64,000 nucleotides of DNA, taken from Prochlorococcus marinus XMU1411 (lineage in GTDB: Bacteria; Cyanobacteriota; Cyanobacteriia; PCC-6307; Cyanobiaceae). Below are positions 28,073-37,280 of the stretch, in pieces. The stretch is from contig NZ_JAAORI010000003.1 of NCBI RefSeq assembly GCF_017696075.1, positions 186,001 to 250,000 on the forward strand, written 5' to 3'. Under the pieces are notes generated by a model. The model was given only the letters and a program-made list of their open reading frames with translations. It had not been told where the DNA came from and made no database searches. The position numbers and the translations under genes are program-made. Position 1 is the first letter of the stretch; the number at the start of each line of letters is the position of its first letter.

Positions 28073-28321
28073 GTGGAAATCATGAAGGTACTAGGAAGGA
28101 TGGTATGCACTCAAAGAGTTTCTGGCTTAGGTCATATGAATTTACGAATTTTAGAAAATAATAAAGGAAAGAAATTAGTTGCTGTTGATCCTGTTGGAGC
28201 TAGAGAAGGTAACTGGGTTTTTACTGCTAGTGGCTCTGCCGCTAGATTTGCATGCCCTAATCCAGAAGTACAAACCGATTTAACAATTGGCGGTATTATT
28301 GATTATTGGGAGAGTGACTAA
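28073..28321 (+). CDS. csoS4B: Carboxysome vertex protein CsoS4B
   Basis: An 82-residue paralogue of CsoS4A (VLGRMVCTQRVSGLGHMNLR, VGAREGNWVFTASGSAARF, DLTIGGIIDYWESD). It is the second BMV pentamer type. The start is decided by a strong AGGAGG at 28058-28063, nine bases before GTG 28073; the in-frame ATG at 28082 is too far from it, and TTG at 28070 is out of frame. The protein is the last shell gene of the operon; the probable RubisCO assembly factor follows after 74 bp. Confidence 0.96.
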   Translation: MEIMKVLGRMVCTQRVSGLGHMNLRILENNKGKKLVAVDPVGAREGNWVFTASGSAARFACPNPEVQTDLTIGGIIDYWESD

Positions 28322-28395
28322 AGATTTTAACTTCAAAAATTTATTGAGAAACTTTGTAGAAGGTATAGTGTAATTAGTCTTGAATAAAGAATGTA

Positions 28396-28635
28396 ATGTG
28401 GAATGAAAGAGAATCACCTTTGAGGATTGAAAAAAGATTTGAATTTGATCAATACTCAAGAATTAGTAAATTCATGGGGGAAATTGAGAAATTATGTAAA
28501 GAAAGGGATATCTATCCAAATATCAGCTTCGGTAGGAATTTTGTAAGTCTTTCAATATTTTTAGATACTAAAGAAATATCAGACAAGGAAAAAGACTTTT
28601 CAATGGAAATTGATAAATTTTATTTAAAAGATTAG
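28396..28635 (+). CDS. Probable alpha-carboxysome RubisCO assembly factor (acRAF, PCD-like)
   Basis: A 79-residue protein resembling pterin-4a-carbinolamine dehydratase (PCD): RFEFDQYSRISKFMGEIEKLCKERDIYPNISFGRN followed by a VSLSIF strand. In true PCD the active site has a conserved HHP-type motif; here the corresponding stretch reads DIYPNISFG, so the dehydratase activity is probably lost. PCD-like proteins encoded next to cso operons have been shown to act as RubisCO assembly factors (acRAF). It lies 74 bp after csoS4B on the same strand, with a possible TATAGT -10 at 28364-28369. The role is inferred from context and family. Confidence 0.8.
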   Translation: MWNERESPLRIEKRFEFDQYSRISKFMGEIEKLCKERDIYPNISFGRNFVSLSIFLDTKEISDKEKDFSMEIDKFYLKD

Positions 28636-28641
28636 TACTTT

Positions 28642-28869
28642 TTAATAATTATTTGGCTTTGCAATATCTCTTTTGATTAAAGCCATTAAATATTTTGGTG
28701 CTTTATATCTGCCAGGTAGACATCTATTTAAAGTTTCAAGATGACTCCAGCACACTGTCTTTTCTATATCTTTAACTGAGTTTCCTTTTAGAATTAATAG
28801 TCTAAGAGCTTTGCAAAATAAAGGATAACCTGCTTCTAGTTCATCTATATTAAGCTTTGCTGCTGACAT
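28642..28869 (-). CDS. Small conserved cyanobacterial protein (DUF3136-like)
   Basis: 75 residues, soluble, no signal or membrane span. The sequence IDELEAGYPLFCKALRLLIL and the block CWSHLETLNRCLPGRYKAP are highly patterned and I recognise them as a cyanobacterial family of unknown function; I believe DUF3136, but the number is from memory. It contains two cysteines and a compact helical layout. It is convergent with the PCD-like gene (6 bp). No function is claimed. Confidence 0.7.
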   Translation of the reverse strand: MSAAKLNIDELEAGYPLFCKALRLLILKGNSVKDIEKTVCWSHLETLNRCLPGRYKAPKYLMALIKRDIAKPNNY

Positions 28870-28954
28870 AGATCAAAGATGAATTATCAACTAATAATCT
28901 ATACAACTATGGTGCACAATTGGCTCATATTTCAAATTTCTCAATAATTAGAAA

Positions 28955-29347
28955 TTAATCTAGAAATGCGACGCAATCTATTTCAACTAAAACTCCTTTT
29001 GGCAGAGATGAAACTTCCACACAGGCTCTTGCTGGAGGATTCTCTATATTAAAAAAATCACTATATATTTTATTGACAATTTGAAAATTACTTAAGTCCG
29101 TTAAGTAAATAGTTGTTTTTATTACATCCTCTATTTTGGCTCCGCCAGCTTTAAGAACTTCTGCGAGATTTTTTAAAACTTGAATAGTTTCCTTCTCTAT
29201 ATCACCTAAACATGTTATTTCATTTAAAGTTGGGTCTATAGCAATTTGACCAGAACAATAGATAAAATCCCCAGCTTTTATTGCTTGATTATAAGGTCCT
29301 ACTGGATCTGGAGCATTTGATGTTTTAATTACTTGTTTGGGGGACAT
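28955..29347 (-). CDS. ridA: RidA family enamine/imine deaminase
   Basis: A 130-residue trimeric YjgF/YER057c/UK114 protein that hydrolyses reactive 2-aminoacrylate and related enamines released by PLP enzymes. Visible marks are the N-terminal SNAPDPVGPYNQAIKAGDFIYCSGQI, the DVIKTTIYLTDLSNF helix-strand, and the C-terminal PPARACVEVSSLPKGVLVEIDCVA containing the catalytic Arg. It follows gloB on the same minus strand with a 24 bp gap, so the two are probably one metabolite-repair transcript. Confidence 0.95.
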   Translation of the reverse strand: MSPKQVIKTSNAPDPVGPYNQAIKAGDFIYCSGQIAIDPTLNEITCLGDIEKETIQVLKNLAEVLKAGGAKIEDVIKTTIYLTDLSNFQIVNKIYSDFFNIENPPARACVEVSSLPKGVLVEIDCVAFLD

Positions 29348-29371
29348 TTGTTTAATAAGATACCTATTTAT

Positions 29372-30115
29372 TTAAACCCATAAATCTTTATTTGTTCTTA
29401 AAAAAGTAAATTCTTCTAAATTTTTTGCTCTTAAGAAAAGGTTTATTTTCATCTCTTCATCAAGTAAAAATGGAATTGTTAACTCATTAAGAGAAAGTTT
29501 TTTTTCAACTTCCAAAAGTTTATTTTTTATATCTTGATCTTTTGGCTTGAGATTCAATGCCCACAATATATTTGCCTTTGTATATTCATGTGCACAATAT
29601 ATGAGAGTATTTTTTGGTAAAGATTTGATTCTTTCTAGTGAAGAATACATTTGTTGATAAGTTCCTTCAAAAATTTTTCCACAGCCTCCAGAAAATAATG
29701 TATCACCAACAAAAAGAATAGGATTTTTGTCAGTATTCAAAAAGAAGGCAATATGTGAGCTTGTATGTCCTAATACTTCAATTATTTTTACTTCTTCACC
29801 TAGGATATTCAAAGTTTCTCCATCTTTTACGGATACATTTTGAAAAGGTATTCGCTTTTTTTCTTTGGAAGAAGCAATCACCTTAACATTTGGCCATTTT
29901 TCAATAAGATACTTCGTTCCTCCAATATGGTCTGAATGATGATGAGTTTGCAAAATAGCTTTTAAGTGGAAATTATTTTCATCTATATATCTAATTACTG
30001 GTTCGTGTATAGATGGATCTACAACTACAACGGATTTATCTTTTACCCACAACCAAATGATGTTATCACTTAAAACTCTGAGTCCTATTATATTTCGAGC
30101 TTTATTAAATTCCAT
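29372..30115 (-). CDS. gloB: Hydroxyacylglutathione hydrolase (glyoxalase II)
   Basis: A metallo-beta-lactamase-fold hydrolase that releases lactate and glutathione from S-lactoylglutathione in methylglyoxal detoxification. The zinc motif [10 protein letters not shown] is near residue 58. Further metal ligands appear in GHTSSHIAF and [13 protein letters not shown], and the C-terminal glutathione-binding domain has [15 protein letters not shown] start at ATG 30115 ([15 protein letters not shown]), giving 247 residues. The longer open frame would run into hisG on the other strand and adds nothing family-like. It is divergent from hisG with only 40 bp between starts. Confidence 0.93.
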   Translation of the reverse strand: MEFNKARNIIGLRVLSDNIIWLWVKDKSVVVVDPSIHEPVIRYIDENNFHLKAILQTHHHSDHIGGTKYLIEKWPNVKVIASSKEKKRIPFQNVSVKDGETLNILGEEVKIIEVLGHTSSHIAFFLNTDKNPILFVGDTLFSGGCGKIFEGTYQQMYSSLERIKSLPKNTLIYCAHEYTKANILWALNLKPKDQDIKNKLLEVEKKLSLNELTIPFLLDEEMKINLFLRAKNLEEFTFLRTNKDLWV

Positions 30116-30155
30116 TGTTAACTTAGAATGAAGAATCCTTGGAAGAAATTGATCT

Positions 30156-30794
30156 ATGTTTACTATAGCTTTACCAAAAGGAGCTCTGTTAAAAGATTCA
30201 ATTTCAACTTTTAAAAGAGCTGGGTTAGATTTTTCTGATGCGTTGGACAAAAATAATAGATCATTAACCTTTGAATCAAATTGTAAACGAGCTAAAGCTT
30301 TATTAGTAAGAAATGGGGATGTTCCTGTTTATGTAAGTTATGGTCAAGCTGATTTAGGCATTGTTGGGTATGACGTATTAAGTGAATCTGAATTAAAAGT
30401 CGCAAAGTTATTAGATTTAGGATTTGGGGGTTGTCATATGTCGTTGGCGGTCAAGAAAAATAGCAATTATTCAAAACCAACTGATCTTCCAGCGAATTGT
30501 AAAGTAGCAAGTAAATTTATTAGAACAGCGAGATCTTATTTTGATGAATTAAATATTCCTGTAGAAATAGTTCATTTGACAGGTTCAGTAGAGCTTGGTC
30601 CTATTACTGGTATGGCAGAGGCAATAGTTGATTTGGTGGCAACTGGAAAGACTCTTAAGGAGAATGGTTTAATTAAAATAGATGATCTTTTCTACTCGAC
30701 GGCAAGATTAATTGGAAATCCTTTATCTATGAGGTTAGATGATAATCATCTCAGAGATACGATTTTATCAATAGAATCTACAAATGTTTTATAA
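30156..30794 (+). CDS. hisG: ATP phosphoribosyltransferase, short form
   Basis: First enzyme of histidine synthesis, condensing ATP and PRPP. 212 residues is the short HisG form, which lacks the C-terminal histidine-feedback domain and needs the HisZ regulatory subunit (not in the window). Signature segments are [31 protein letters not shown], and [22 protein letters not shown] holding the PRPP loop. It is divergent from gloB and 11 bp before the ABC exporter gene. hisIE lies separately at 45.4 kb. Confidence 0.96.
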   Translation: MFTIALPKGALLKDSISTFKRAGLDFSDALDKNNRSLTFESNCKRAKALLVRNGDVPVYVSYGQADLGIVGYDVLSESELKVAKLLDLGFGGCHMSLAVKKNSNYSKPTDLPANCKVASKFIRTARSYFDELNIPVEIVHLTGSVELGPITGMAEAIVDLVATGKTLKENGLIKIDDLFYSTARLIGNPLSMRLDDNHLRDTILSIESTNVL

Positions 30795-30805
30795 AGAATA
30801 GCTTA

Positions 30806-32596
30806 ATGTTTAAGGATTTTAGAAGGATAAAAAAGTTAGGTAAATATTTAACTAAAGATAAAAAAACAATCTATTTAATCTTAATAGTTTTGTTACCTGT
30901 TTCTTTCTCAGGAGCTATTCAACCATTGTTAGTTGGTCAAGCAATTACCCTTCTTAAAAATGAAAGTACAGAAGTTTGGCTAAGTAAAACTTTTATTGGG
31001 CAGTCAATAAATGCCATCATTTTAACCTTATTTGTAACAGTAATATTTAGGTTGGTTTTGCAAGGATACCAAACCTACAATATTCAAGCGGTGGGGCAAA
31101 AATTAACTGCAAGGATAAGAAGAGAACTTTTTGATCATTCAATATCTTTGTCACTTAAGTATCACGATAAAATGCCTGTTGGGAAATTACTAACTAGATT
31201 AACCAATGATGTTGATGCTTTAGCTGAGGTTTTTGGTAGTGGAGCAGTTGGAGTTATCGCTGACTTTGTCAGCCTGATTGTGATTTCATTAACAATGCTT
31301 TCAATTGATCGAGGACTTGCCATTTTATTGCTCTTAACTCAAATTCCCGTTTCATATTTCATTATTTGGCTGCAAAAACGTTATAGAAGAGCTAATTATC
31401 GAGTAAGAGAGGAGTTATCTCAACTCAACTCTGATTTTCAAGAGAATCTTCAAGGTTTAGAAGTTGTTCAGATGTTCAGAAGAGAGGCTTTCAATAGCAA
31501 GAAATTTTCTACTACTGGAGGTGCATATAAAAAAGCAGTTAATGGAACAATATTTTATGACAGTAGTATTTCCGCATTTATAGAGTGGATTTCGCTTGCC
31601 GCTGTTTCCTTAGTTTTAGCAGTTGGAGGGTATCTTGTTACCTCTGGGAATATTGGTTTAGGAACTTTGACAACTTTTATTTTATATTCCCAAAGACTTT
31701 TTGAGCCTTTAAGACAGCTTGCAGAAAGATTTACTCAGATCCAAGGAGGTCTTACGGCTGTTGAAAGAATAAATGAATTATTGGATGAAGAAATTCAGAT
31801 TAAAGACTCTACTTCGGCAAGGCACTTTTCAGAAGATATCCGAAATGCAAATAAATTTAAGGGTAAGATTGAGTTCAAAAATGTTAGTTTCTTTTACAAT
31901 GAAGGTGAATATATTTTAAAGAATTTATCTTTCTTGATAAACCCAGGAGAGCATGTAGCTTTCGTGGGGCCAACTGGTTCTGGTAAAACAACCATAATTA
32001 GATTGTTATGTAGATTATATGAACCTCAATCAGGCCAAATTTTAATCGATGATATTAATATAAAAGATATTCCTATCGCTACTCTTAGAAATATGTTGGG
32101 AGTAGTTTTACAAGATACCTTTATCTTTAGTGGGAATGTTGCAGATAATTTGAAACTAAGTGCCAATATAGACAATCTCAAACTAGAAAATATTTGTAAA
32201 GAATTAGGATTAAATAATTTGCTAAAAAAATTACCTGAAGGTTTGAATACTTATCTTAGAGAAAGAGGTGGGAATCTATCTTCTGGAGAGAGACAACTTA
32301 TATCGGTAGCAAGAGTAGCGATTAGAAATCCTGTTGTTTTGATAATGGACGAAGCCACAGCATTTATGGATCCTTCTACTGAAGCTTCTTTGCAGAAAGA
32401 TCTTGAAAGAATTCTTACAAAAAGAACTGCATTAGTCATAGCGCACAGATTAGCAACTATTGAAAGTTCTGATAAGATTTTAGTTTTAAAGGGAGGGTCG
32501 TTAGTTGAAGAGGGCTCACATCGTGAATTAAGAATGAAAAAGGGTTTATATTTTCAGCTCTCTGAGCTTCAAAGAAAAGGATTCGCAAATTTTTAA
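30806..32596 (+). CDS. ABC exporter, fused membrane and ATPase domains
   Basis: A half-transporter of the MsbA/multidrug type, 596 residues. Six membrane helices fill the first ~320 residues, followed by the nucleotide-binding domain: Walker A GPTGSGKT near 388, Q-loop VVLQDTFIFSG, signature LSSGERQL, Walker B VVLIMDEATA and the His switch AHRLATI. It works as a homodimer or with a partner half-transporter, exporting lipids or amphiphiles; the substrate is not readable. It sits 11 bp behind hisG and its stop overlaps the GNAT start (TAATG). Confidence 0.93.
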   Translation: MFKDFRRIKKLGKYLTKDKKTIYLILIVLLPVSFSGAIQPLLVGQAITLLKNESTEVWLSKTFIGQSINAIILTLFVTVIFRLVLQGYQTYNIQAVGQKLTARIRRELFDHSISLSLKYHDKMPVGKLLTRLTNDVDALAEVFGSGAVGVIADFVSLIVISLTMLSIDRGLAILLLLTQIPVSYFIIWLQKRYRRANYRVREELSQLNSDFQENLQGLEVVQMFRREAFNSKKFSTTGGAYKKAVNGTIFYDSSISAFIEWISLAAVSLVLAVGGYLVTSGNIGLGTLTTFILYSQRLFEPLRQLAERFTQIQGGLTAVERINELLDEEIQIKDSTSARHFSEDIRNANKFKGKIEFKNVSFFYNEGEYILKNLSFLINPGEHVAFVGPTGSGKTTIIRLLCRLYEPQSGQILIDDINIKDIPIATLRNMLGVVLQDTFIFSGNVADNLKLSANIDNLKLENICKELGLNNLLKKLPEGLNTYLRERGGNLSSGERQLISVARVAIRNPVVLIMDEATAFMDPSTEASLQKDLERILTKRTALVIAHRLATIESSDKILVLKGGSLVEEGSHRELRMKKGLYFQLSELQRKGFANF

Positions 32597-33126
32597 TGAT
32601 TTTTAGAAACCAGGGCTCATCAGTAAAAAAATCTAACAGTATATCGAGGGATAAACTTATAGATATCTATGGTTTAAATTCTTATGAATTTACTCAAAAA
32701 AACAAAGAAGAAATTTTTGTATGTAGTAAAAGAAAAGAATTAGATCTTATTGAACTAGATCAACTTTTACAAACTGTTGGATGGAGCAGGCGACCAATAA
32801 GAAGAGTTAAAAGAGCTTTGGACTTTAGTATTTTGGTTGTTGGTTTATGGCGCCATGACGATAAATTTCCTAGGCTAGTAGGATTTGCAAGATGTACTGG
32901 CGATGGAATCCTAGAAGCAACAGTTTGGGATGTGGCTGTTAATCCTGTCTATCAAGGGCTAGGACTGGGTAAAGAGTTAATGAAATATATCCTAAAAGAA
33001 TTAAAAAATATTGGCATTTCAAAGGTTACACTTTTTGCTGACGCGGAAGTGGTTTCATTTTACAAAAGACAAGGCTGGGTATTAGAACCTAAGGGATCTA
33101 AATGCGCTTTTTGGTACGCAAATTAA
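32596..33126 (+). CDS. GNAT-family N-acetyltransferase (Ycf52-like)
   Basis: A 176-residue acetyltransferase resembling the Ycf52/plastid GNAT group. The acetyl-CoA loop is VNPVYQGLGLGKELMKYILKEL. The strand-helix before it (GFARCTGDGILEATVWDVAV) and the end VVSFYKRQGWVLEP are typical. An N-terminal ~55-residue stretch is variable. Plastid relatives acetylate lysines and N-termini of chloroplast proteins, including photosynthetic ones; the substrate here is unknown. Its ATG overlaps the ABC exporter's stop codon by one base, indicating coupled translation. Confidence 0.88.
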   Translation: MIFRNQGSSVKKSNSISRDKLIDIYGLNSYEFTQKNKEEIFVCSKRKELDLIELDQLLQTVGWSRRPIRRVKRALDFSILVVGLWRHDDKFPRLVGFARCTGDGILEATVWDVAVNPVYQGLGLGKELMKYILKELKNIGISKVTLFADAEVVSFYKRQGWVLEPKGSKCAFWYAN

Positions 33127-33810
33127 TTATTTTTTGTAGTAATCAGAATATATAGATTTTGTTGATTCGCCATTTAACCATCTTCTTCTAAAGTTCCAGT
33201 TTTTGAAAGCTTGGAGAAAAACATTAGTTTTTTCCCATTTCCTAGAACTTGTAAAAATAGGTAAATTTAATTGCTTTAAATCTTTTTTTTTCTTTAATCT
33301 CCTTATAAAATCTAAGTCTTCCATTAATGCAATGTTTCTAAATCCATTATTCTTGAAATAAATAGATCTATGAATTATTAAACCTTGGTCTCCATAAGGC
33401 TCTTTAAAATATTTGCTTCTAAAATTAACAATAGGCTCGAGGAATCTATAAATTATCTTTTTGTTGTTTATTTTGAATTTAAAATAGTAAATATATTTTT
33501 TATCTCCCTTAAAAACTGATTTTATTTTTGTAAACCACTTATTGGTTAATCTAGTGTCCGCATGTAAAAATATGAGCCAGTCTCCTTTTGAATTTTTAGC
33601 ACCTATATCTAATTGTAAGCCTCGATTTCTTTCTTTAGATTTATATACTTTCGCTCCATATATATTGCCTATGTCAATAGTTTTATCTTCACTACCACAG
33701 TCAACTATAAGAATTTCCGCCTCTTTAGGAATAATCAACAAGTCTGAAAGCAATAATGGCAAATTATTAGCTTCATTGATGGTTGGAATAATAATTGAGA
33801 TTTTAGACAA
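33127..33810 (-). CDS. Family 2 glycosyltransferase of the 'rSAM/selenodomain-associated' type
   Basis: A GT-A fold glycosyltransferase, 227 residues: SIIIPTINEANNLPLLLSDL, then ILIVDCGSEDKTIDI and the DXD-like WLIFLHADTRL. YGDQGLIIHR and LMEDLDFIRRLKK complete the family pattern. I place it in the small group often called TIGR04283, found paired with a TIGR04282 nucleotidyl/glycosyl-transferase-like protein. Relatives have been linked to arsenosugar formation, but the substrate is not proven here. It lies 6 bp after its partner gene on the minus strand. No membrane span, unlike polyisoprenyl-linked GT2 enzymes. Confidence 0.85.
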   Translation of the reverse strand: MSKISIIIPTINEANNLPLLLSDLLIIPKEAEILIVDCGSEDKTIDIGNIYGAKVYKSKERNRGLQLDIGAKNSKGDWLIFLHADTRLTNKWFTKIKSVFKGDKKYIYYFKFKINNKKIIYRFLEPIVNFRSKYFKEPYGDQGLIIHRSIYFKNNGFRNIALMEDLDFIRRLKKKKDLKQLNLPIFTSSRKWEKTNVFLQAFKNWNFRRRWLNGESTKSIYSDYYKK

Positions 33811-33816
33811 GTTTTT

Positions 33817-34452
33817 TTACTTTCTATTTTCAATATCTATTATTGTATCTATATCTATTTTTTGATTTAGAAACTTATATTTCAATTTAGTAGACGAAAA
33901 ATTATTAATAGTATTTTGTAAAACAGTTTCTTTACTCCAACTAATATTGATAAATGGTAAATGAAGATGTTGAGATATTATTTTTTCTGATAAACCAATA
34001 AGCCAATAACCCCCATCATTAGATGGACCTAATACAAGATCATTTTGTTTTAGCTCTTTGATGGTATTCAATAAATCTAAATGGCATAAATCTGGGAGAT
34101 CAGTACCAATAAAAATAATATTTTTTATCTTGTTCTGATTACAAAATTTTTTGTTTATGATTATTTGCCTCTTCATTTTTTCTCCCAAGCAACCTTTCCC
34201 CTGTAAATTAAACTTTTTAATTCCTAATTGCCGAGACCATTTTCTACAATTATTTCCCCCTAGACCTGATATGGCTATAGAAATATGAATTGGTTTAATT
34301 CTTTGGAGAGCTTTGGCGACGGAGATAGTGTGTTTGGTCATCACACTTTGCACATGTGCCGAATTAATCTTACCTATATCTCTGGATAATCTTGTTTTGC
34401 ATCTTCCAAAACCATTCCATTTAGCCATGATAATTAGTAATGCTTTATCCAA
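33817..34452 (-). CDS. DUF2064/TIGR04282-type glycosyltransferase-like protein
   Basis: A 211-residue nucleotide-diphospho-sugar-transferase-fold protein: ALLIIMAKWNGFGRCKTRLSRDIG at the N-terminus (the 'AKxPxxGxxKTRL' type nucleotide loop), IIFIGTDLPDLCHLDL with the metal-binding Asp, and LVLGPSNDGGYWLIGLS. These proteins regularly occur directly upstream of the GT2 gene that follows here (6 bp), so the pair should act in one pathway. Relatives are linked to arsenosugar or related sugar metabolism. It is divergent from dnaA across 167 bp. Confidence 0.85.
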   Translation of the reverse strand: MDKALLIIMAKWNGFGRCKTRLSRDIGKINSAHVQSVMTKHTISVAKALQRIKPIHISIAISGLGGNNCRKWSRQLGIKKFNLQGKGCLGEKMKRQIIINKKFCNQNKIKNIIFIGTDLPDLCHLDLLNTIKELKQNDLVLGPSNDGGYWLIGLSEKIISQHLHLPFINISWSKETVLQNTINNFSSTKLKYKFLNQKIDIDTIIDIENRK

Positions 34453-34600
34453 AACTTCAACAAGATTTATAATAATTATATGTCTATAAAATAAAAAAAT
34501 TTATTGCTATAAATTTTGAGCATGCTTTGTTAAAAAATTTTAAATTTGTCGTGATCTTGTGATTTGATAATGGCCAATTATTAAATTCCAACTAGATTAA

Positions 34601-34614
34601 TAATCTATAGATTA
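34601..34614. repeat. 14 bp perfect palindrome at the dnaA start
   Basis: TAATCTATAGATTA is a perfect palindrome ending 5 bases before the TTG start of dnaA, next to a further GATTA half-site (34595). It is a candidate operator or a core promoter (contains CTATAGATT). It does not match the usual DnaA box, and I found no cluster of DnaA boxes here. Confidence 0.4.
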
Positions 34615-34619
34615 AAACT

Positions 34620-36014
34620 TTGCAAGCAACTAATCCTATTTGGGCGGAAGTTCAACAATTACTCCAAAAAACTTTAAGTAAGCCTTCATTTGAAACATGG
34701 ATAAGGCCTGCTAAATTTAACTGTTTTGAGAATGGGGTATTGACCTTAATCGCTCCAAATACATTTTCCAGTGATTGGTTAAGAAAGAATTATTGTGAAA
34801 CCATCGAAAAAGCTGCACAAGAAATTTGTGGCCATAACGTAAAAGTTTCTTTTAAATCTGAAACAAACATGAGGAAGGAAGTTATAAATAATGAAAACCT
34901 AATTGAACAAAACGTTAATCATAAAAATAAATCTTTTTCAAAAAATAGCCAAGATAATTCTTCAAAAAATCAATTCAAAAATCCTAATGGTTTAAATTTA
35001 CGTTACGTTTTTAAGAGATTTGTTGTGGGCCCAAATAGTAGGTTGGCTCACGCAGCAGCTTTAGCTGTTGCAGAATCTCCTGGGAGAGAATTTAATCCTT
35101 TATTTATTTGTGGTGGAGTAGGTCTTGGTAAAACTCATTTAATGCAAGCAATAGGTCACTATCGAGTAGAAATAGATCCAGAAGCAAAAGTTAAATATGT
35201 TTCTACAGAGACTTTTACTAATGATGTTATTAGTGGTATTAGGAGAGATGGAATGACAGCTATTAGAGACAAATATAGAAATGTAGATTTAATTTTAATT
35301 GATGATATACAGTTCTTAGAAGGTAAAGAATATACACAGGAGGAATTCTTTCATACTTTTAACGCTCTTCACGAATCAGGAAGTCAAATAGTTATAGCAA
35401 GTGATAGGCCTCCAAATCAATTATCGGGGATTCAAGAGAGATTGATTTCTAGGTTTTCAATGGGTATGACTGCAGATATTCAACCACCTGACCTTGAAAC
35501 GAGGACGGCAATACTTCAAAAAAAGGCAGAACAAGAAAGGATGAGCCTTCCGCGAGATTTAATTCAATTCATAGCAGGAAGATTCACTTCGAATATTAGA
35601 GAATTAGAAGGGGCATTTACTAGAGCTGTTGCATTCGCTTCAATAACAGGCTTGCCAATGACAGTTCAATCAATTGCTCCAATGCTTGATCCTAATAGTG
35701 TTGGAGTAGTCGTAACTCCTAAACAAGTTATTAACAAAGTTTCAGATTTTTTCAAAGTTTCTACTGATGAATTGATTAGTTCAAGTAGAAGAAAACCAGT
35801 AAGTCAAGCTAGACAAATAGGCATGTATCTTATGCGACATGGAACCGATTTAAGCCTACCAAGAATTGGAGATGAATTTGGGGGAAAAGATCATACAACT
35901 GTTATGTATGCTATTGAACAAGTTGAAAAAAAGTTATCTGTCGATCCTAATATCGCAAGTCAAGTTCAAAAAATAAGAGATTTACTTCAAATAGATTCAA
36001 GAAAAAATTTATAG
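34620..36014 (+). CDS. dnaA: Chromosomal replication initiator DnaA
   Basis: AAA+ replication initiator, 464 residues. Domain I spans residues 1-~85 ([24 protein letters not shown]), followed by an Asn/Lys-rich disordered domain II. The ATPase has Walker [14 protein letters not shown] near 165, Walker [15 protein letters not shown] and sensor 1 [12 protein letters not shown]. The DNA-binding domain IV has [19 protein letters not shown] start at 34620, giving the expected N-terminus [11 protein letters not shown]. In many cyanobacteria dnaA is not at a classical oriC, and I see no origin structure here. Its stop abuts that of the convergent GST-like gene. Confidence 0.98.
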   Translation: MQATNPIWAEVQQLLQKTLSKPSFETWIRPAKFNCFENGVLTLIAPNTFSSDWLRKNYCETIEKAAQEICGHNVKVSFKSETNMRKEVINNENLIEQNVNHKNKSFSKNSQDNSSKNQFKNPNGLNLRYVFKRFVVGPNSRLAHAAALAVAESPGREFNPLFICGGVGLGKTHLMQAIGHYRVEIDPEAKVKYVSTETFTNDVISGIRRDGMTAIRDKYRNVDLILIDDIQFLEGKEYTQEEFFHTFNALHESGSQIVIASDRPPNQLSGIQERLISRFSMGMTADIQPPDLETRTAILQKKAEQERMSLPRDLIQFIAGRFTSNIRELEGAFTRAVAFASITGLPMTVQSIAPMLDPNSVGVVVTPKQVINKVSDFFKVSTDELISSSRRKPVSQARQIGMYLMRHGTDLSLPRIGDEFGGKDHTTVMYAIEQVEKKLSVDPNIASQVQKIRDLLQIDSRKNL

Positions 36015-37244
36015 TTAATTAGAAATGAAATTTCTAGGATCTTGATCATATCTATGGTTGAGGGGTATCTTATCTATTTCATTATTATTACTTAGTAGTT
36101 CAATTTTATTTAATGATTTTCTTAATAATCTTGCAGAAATAATTGGCATATCTCTTGGTACTGAGATTCTATTTTTTAAATATCTCAAAGATTTTCCTGA
36201 AATATTCACAGGAATACTAACTTCACCTGTAACCATATGTGTCAATGCTGATCTCAGTGATTCTTCAAAGTATCCATTATCGTATGGATTTACTTTTATT
36301 AAACTATCTTTATGCTTTATTACTCTGTTCAGAGCGAATGCAGCGTAAAATTTTGAATCATACTTTTGATTAAATTCAAAATTACCAAGGCCCTCCCCAC
36401 TATCTATTGAATTAGAGAAATCAATCTGTTCATCGTTACTTTCTTTGTAACATCCCCCCATTTGTGGCGGTAAATCATGAGAATGAGTATGAAAATCTCC
36501 CTGAGTTCCTCTATAGGCACTTTTCCCTTCAAAAAGGGTAAGCCATTTATCTACATATTGGTAATTGGATCTTAAATTAAAACCTTTATAATAAGTTAAA
36601 GAAGCATTCATTCTTTCCATATAAGGAATAAAAATTATATCCCCAGTACCAGGCTCAATATCACCAGATTTAGATAATGCTGGATCAATGAACCCAGAAA
36701 CTGATCCGCTCAAGATTTTATCAAATTTAGAAATAGATTCTTTAAATCTTTTTTTTCTAAAAGAGTTATCCAAAAAATTAAAGCTTTCTCGGCAAAGCCA
36801 ATTACACCAGGAGCTGAAAATTTCTCTCTCTAATTCTCTAGTTTTTCTGAGGTGACTCGAAGTTATAAAAGACCCAAGAGCTCCAAATTTGTTTTCTAAA
36901 AAAGCTATGATGTTGTCACTTTCAGTTATAACTTGTCCTTTAAATTCAATCGCAGGTAATTTACCTGATCTGACTTTATCGAGGAACCAACTTTCTTTTT
37001 GACCATAGCAAAACATATTTATTTTTTTTACTCTGTACGGAATCCTCTTGAATTCAAGCCATAACCATATTTTCTGGCAATAAGGGCACCAAGAATGTCT
37101 ATCTCTATAAAGAGTAACTATTACATCATCTTTAGTGTGCCCAAATAATCTTAAATTTGCTTGGGAATTATTAATACCATTGACTCTATCAAATTCTTCA
37201 ATTTCAAACTTATTTAAATCATCCCATGTCAAAATCCCGTTCAT
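36015..37244 (-). CDS. Glutathione S-transferase-like protein with thioredoxin-fold N-terminus
   Basis: A 409-residue protein, about twice a normal GST. Residues ~55-140 form a glutaredoxin-like N-domain with the redox motif SWCPYCQKIW, then a cis-Pro region GKLPAIEFKGQVITESDNI. A helical C-domain follows (to ~275), and a further C-terminal ~130 residues of unclear type containing DLPPQMGGCY and ALTHMVTGEV. It is convergent with dnaA (no gap) and divergent from glutathione reductase (36 bp), an apt neighbour for a glutathione-using enzyme. The substrate is unknown. Confidence 0.8.
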   Translation of the reverse strand: MNGILTWDDLNKFEIEEFDRVNGINNSQANLRLFGHTKDDVIVTLYRDRHSWCPYCQKIWLWLEFKRIPYRVKKINMFCYGQKESWFLDKVRSGKLPAIEFKGQVITESDNIIAFLENKFGALGSFITSSHLRKTRELEREIFSSWCNWLCRESFNFLDNSFRKKRFKESISKFDKILSGSVSGFIDPALSKSGDIEPGTGDIIFIPYMERMNASLTYYKGFNLRSNYQYVDKWLTLFEGKSAYRGTQGDFHTHSHDLPPQMGGCYKESNDEQIDFSNSIDSGEGLGNFEFNQKYDSKFYAAFALNRVIKHKDSLIKVNPYDNGYFEESLRSALTHMVTGEVSIPVNISGKSLRYLKNRISVPRDMPIISARLLRKSLNKIELLSNNNEIDKIPLNHRYDQDPRNFISN

Positions 37245-37280
37245 TATTTGAATTAAAGCTATAAACTAACGTTATATTAA

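Noticed and set aside
30116-30250. N-terminal extension of gloB to 30250
   Set aside because: It overlaps the hisG coding region on the other strand and does not match the usual glyoxalase II N-terminus.
34453-34619. Replication origin next to dnaA
   Set aside because: No cluster of DnaA boxes or AT-13-mer array is visible in the 167 bp spacer, and cyanobacterial origins are often not next to dnaA.
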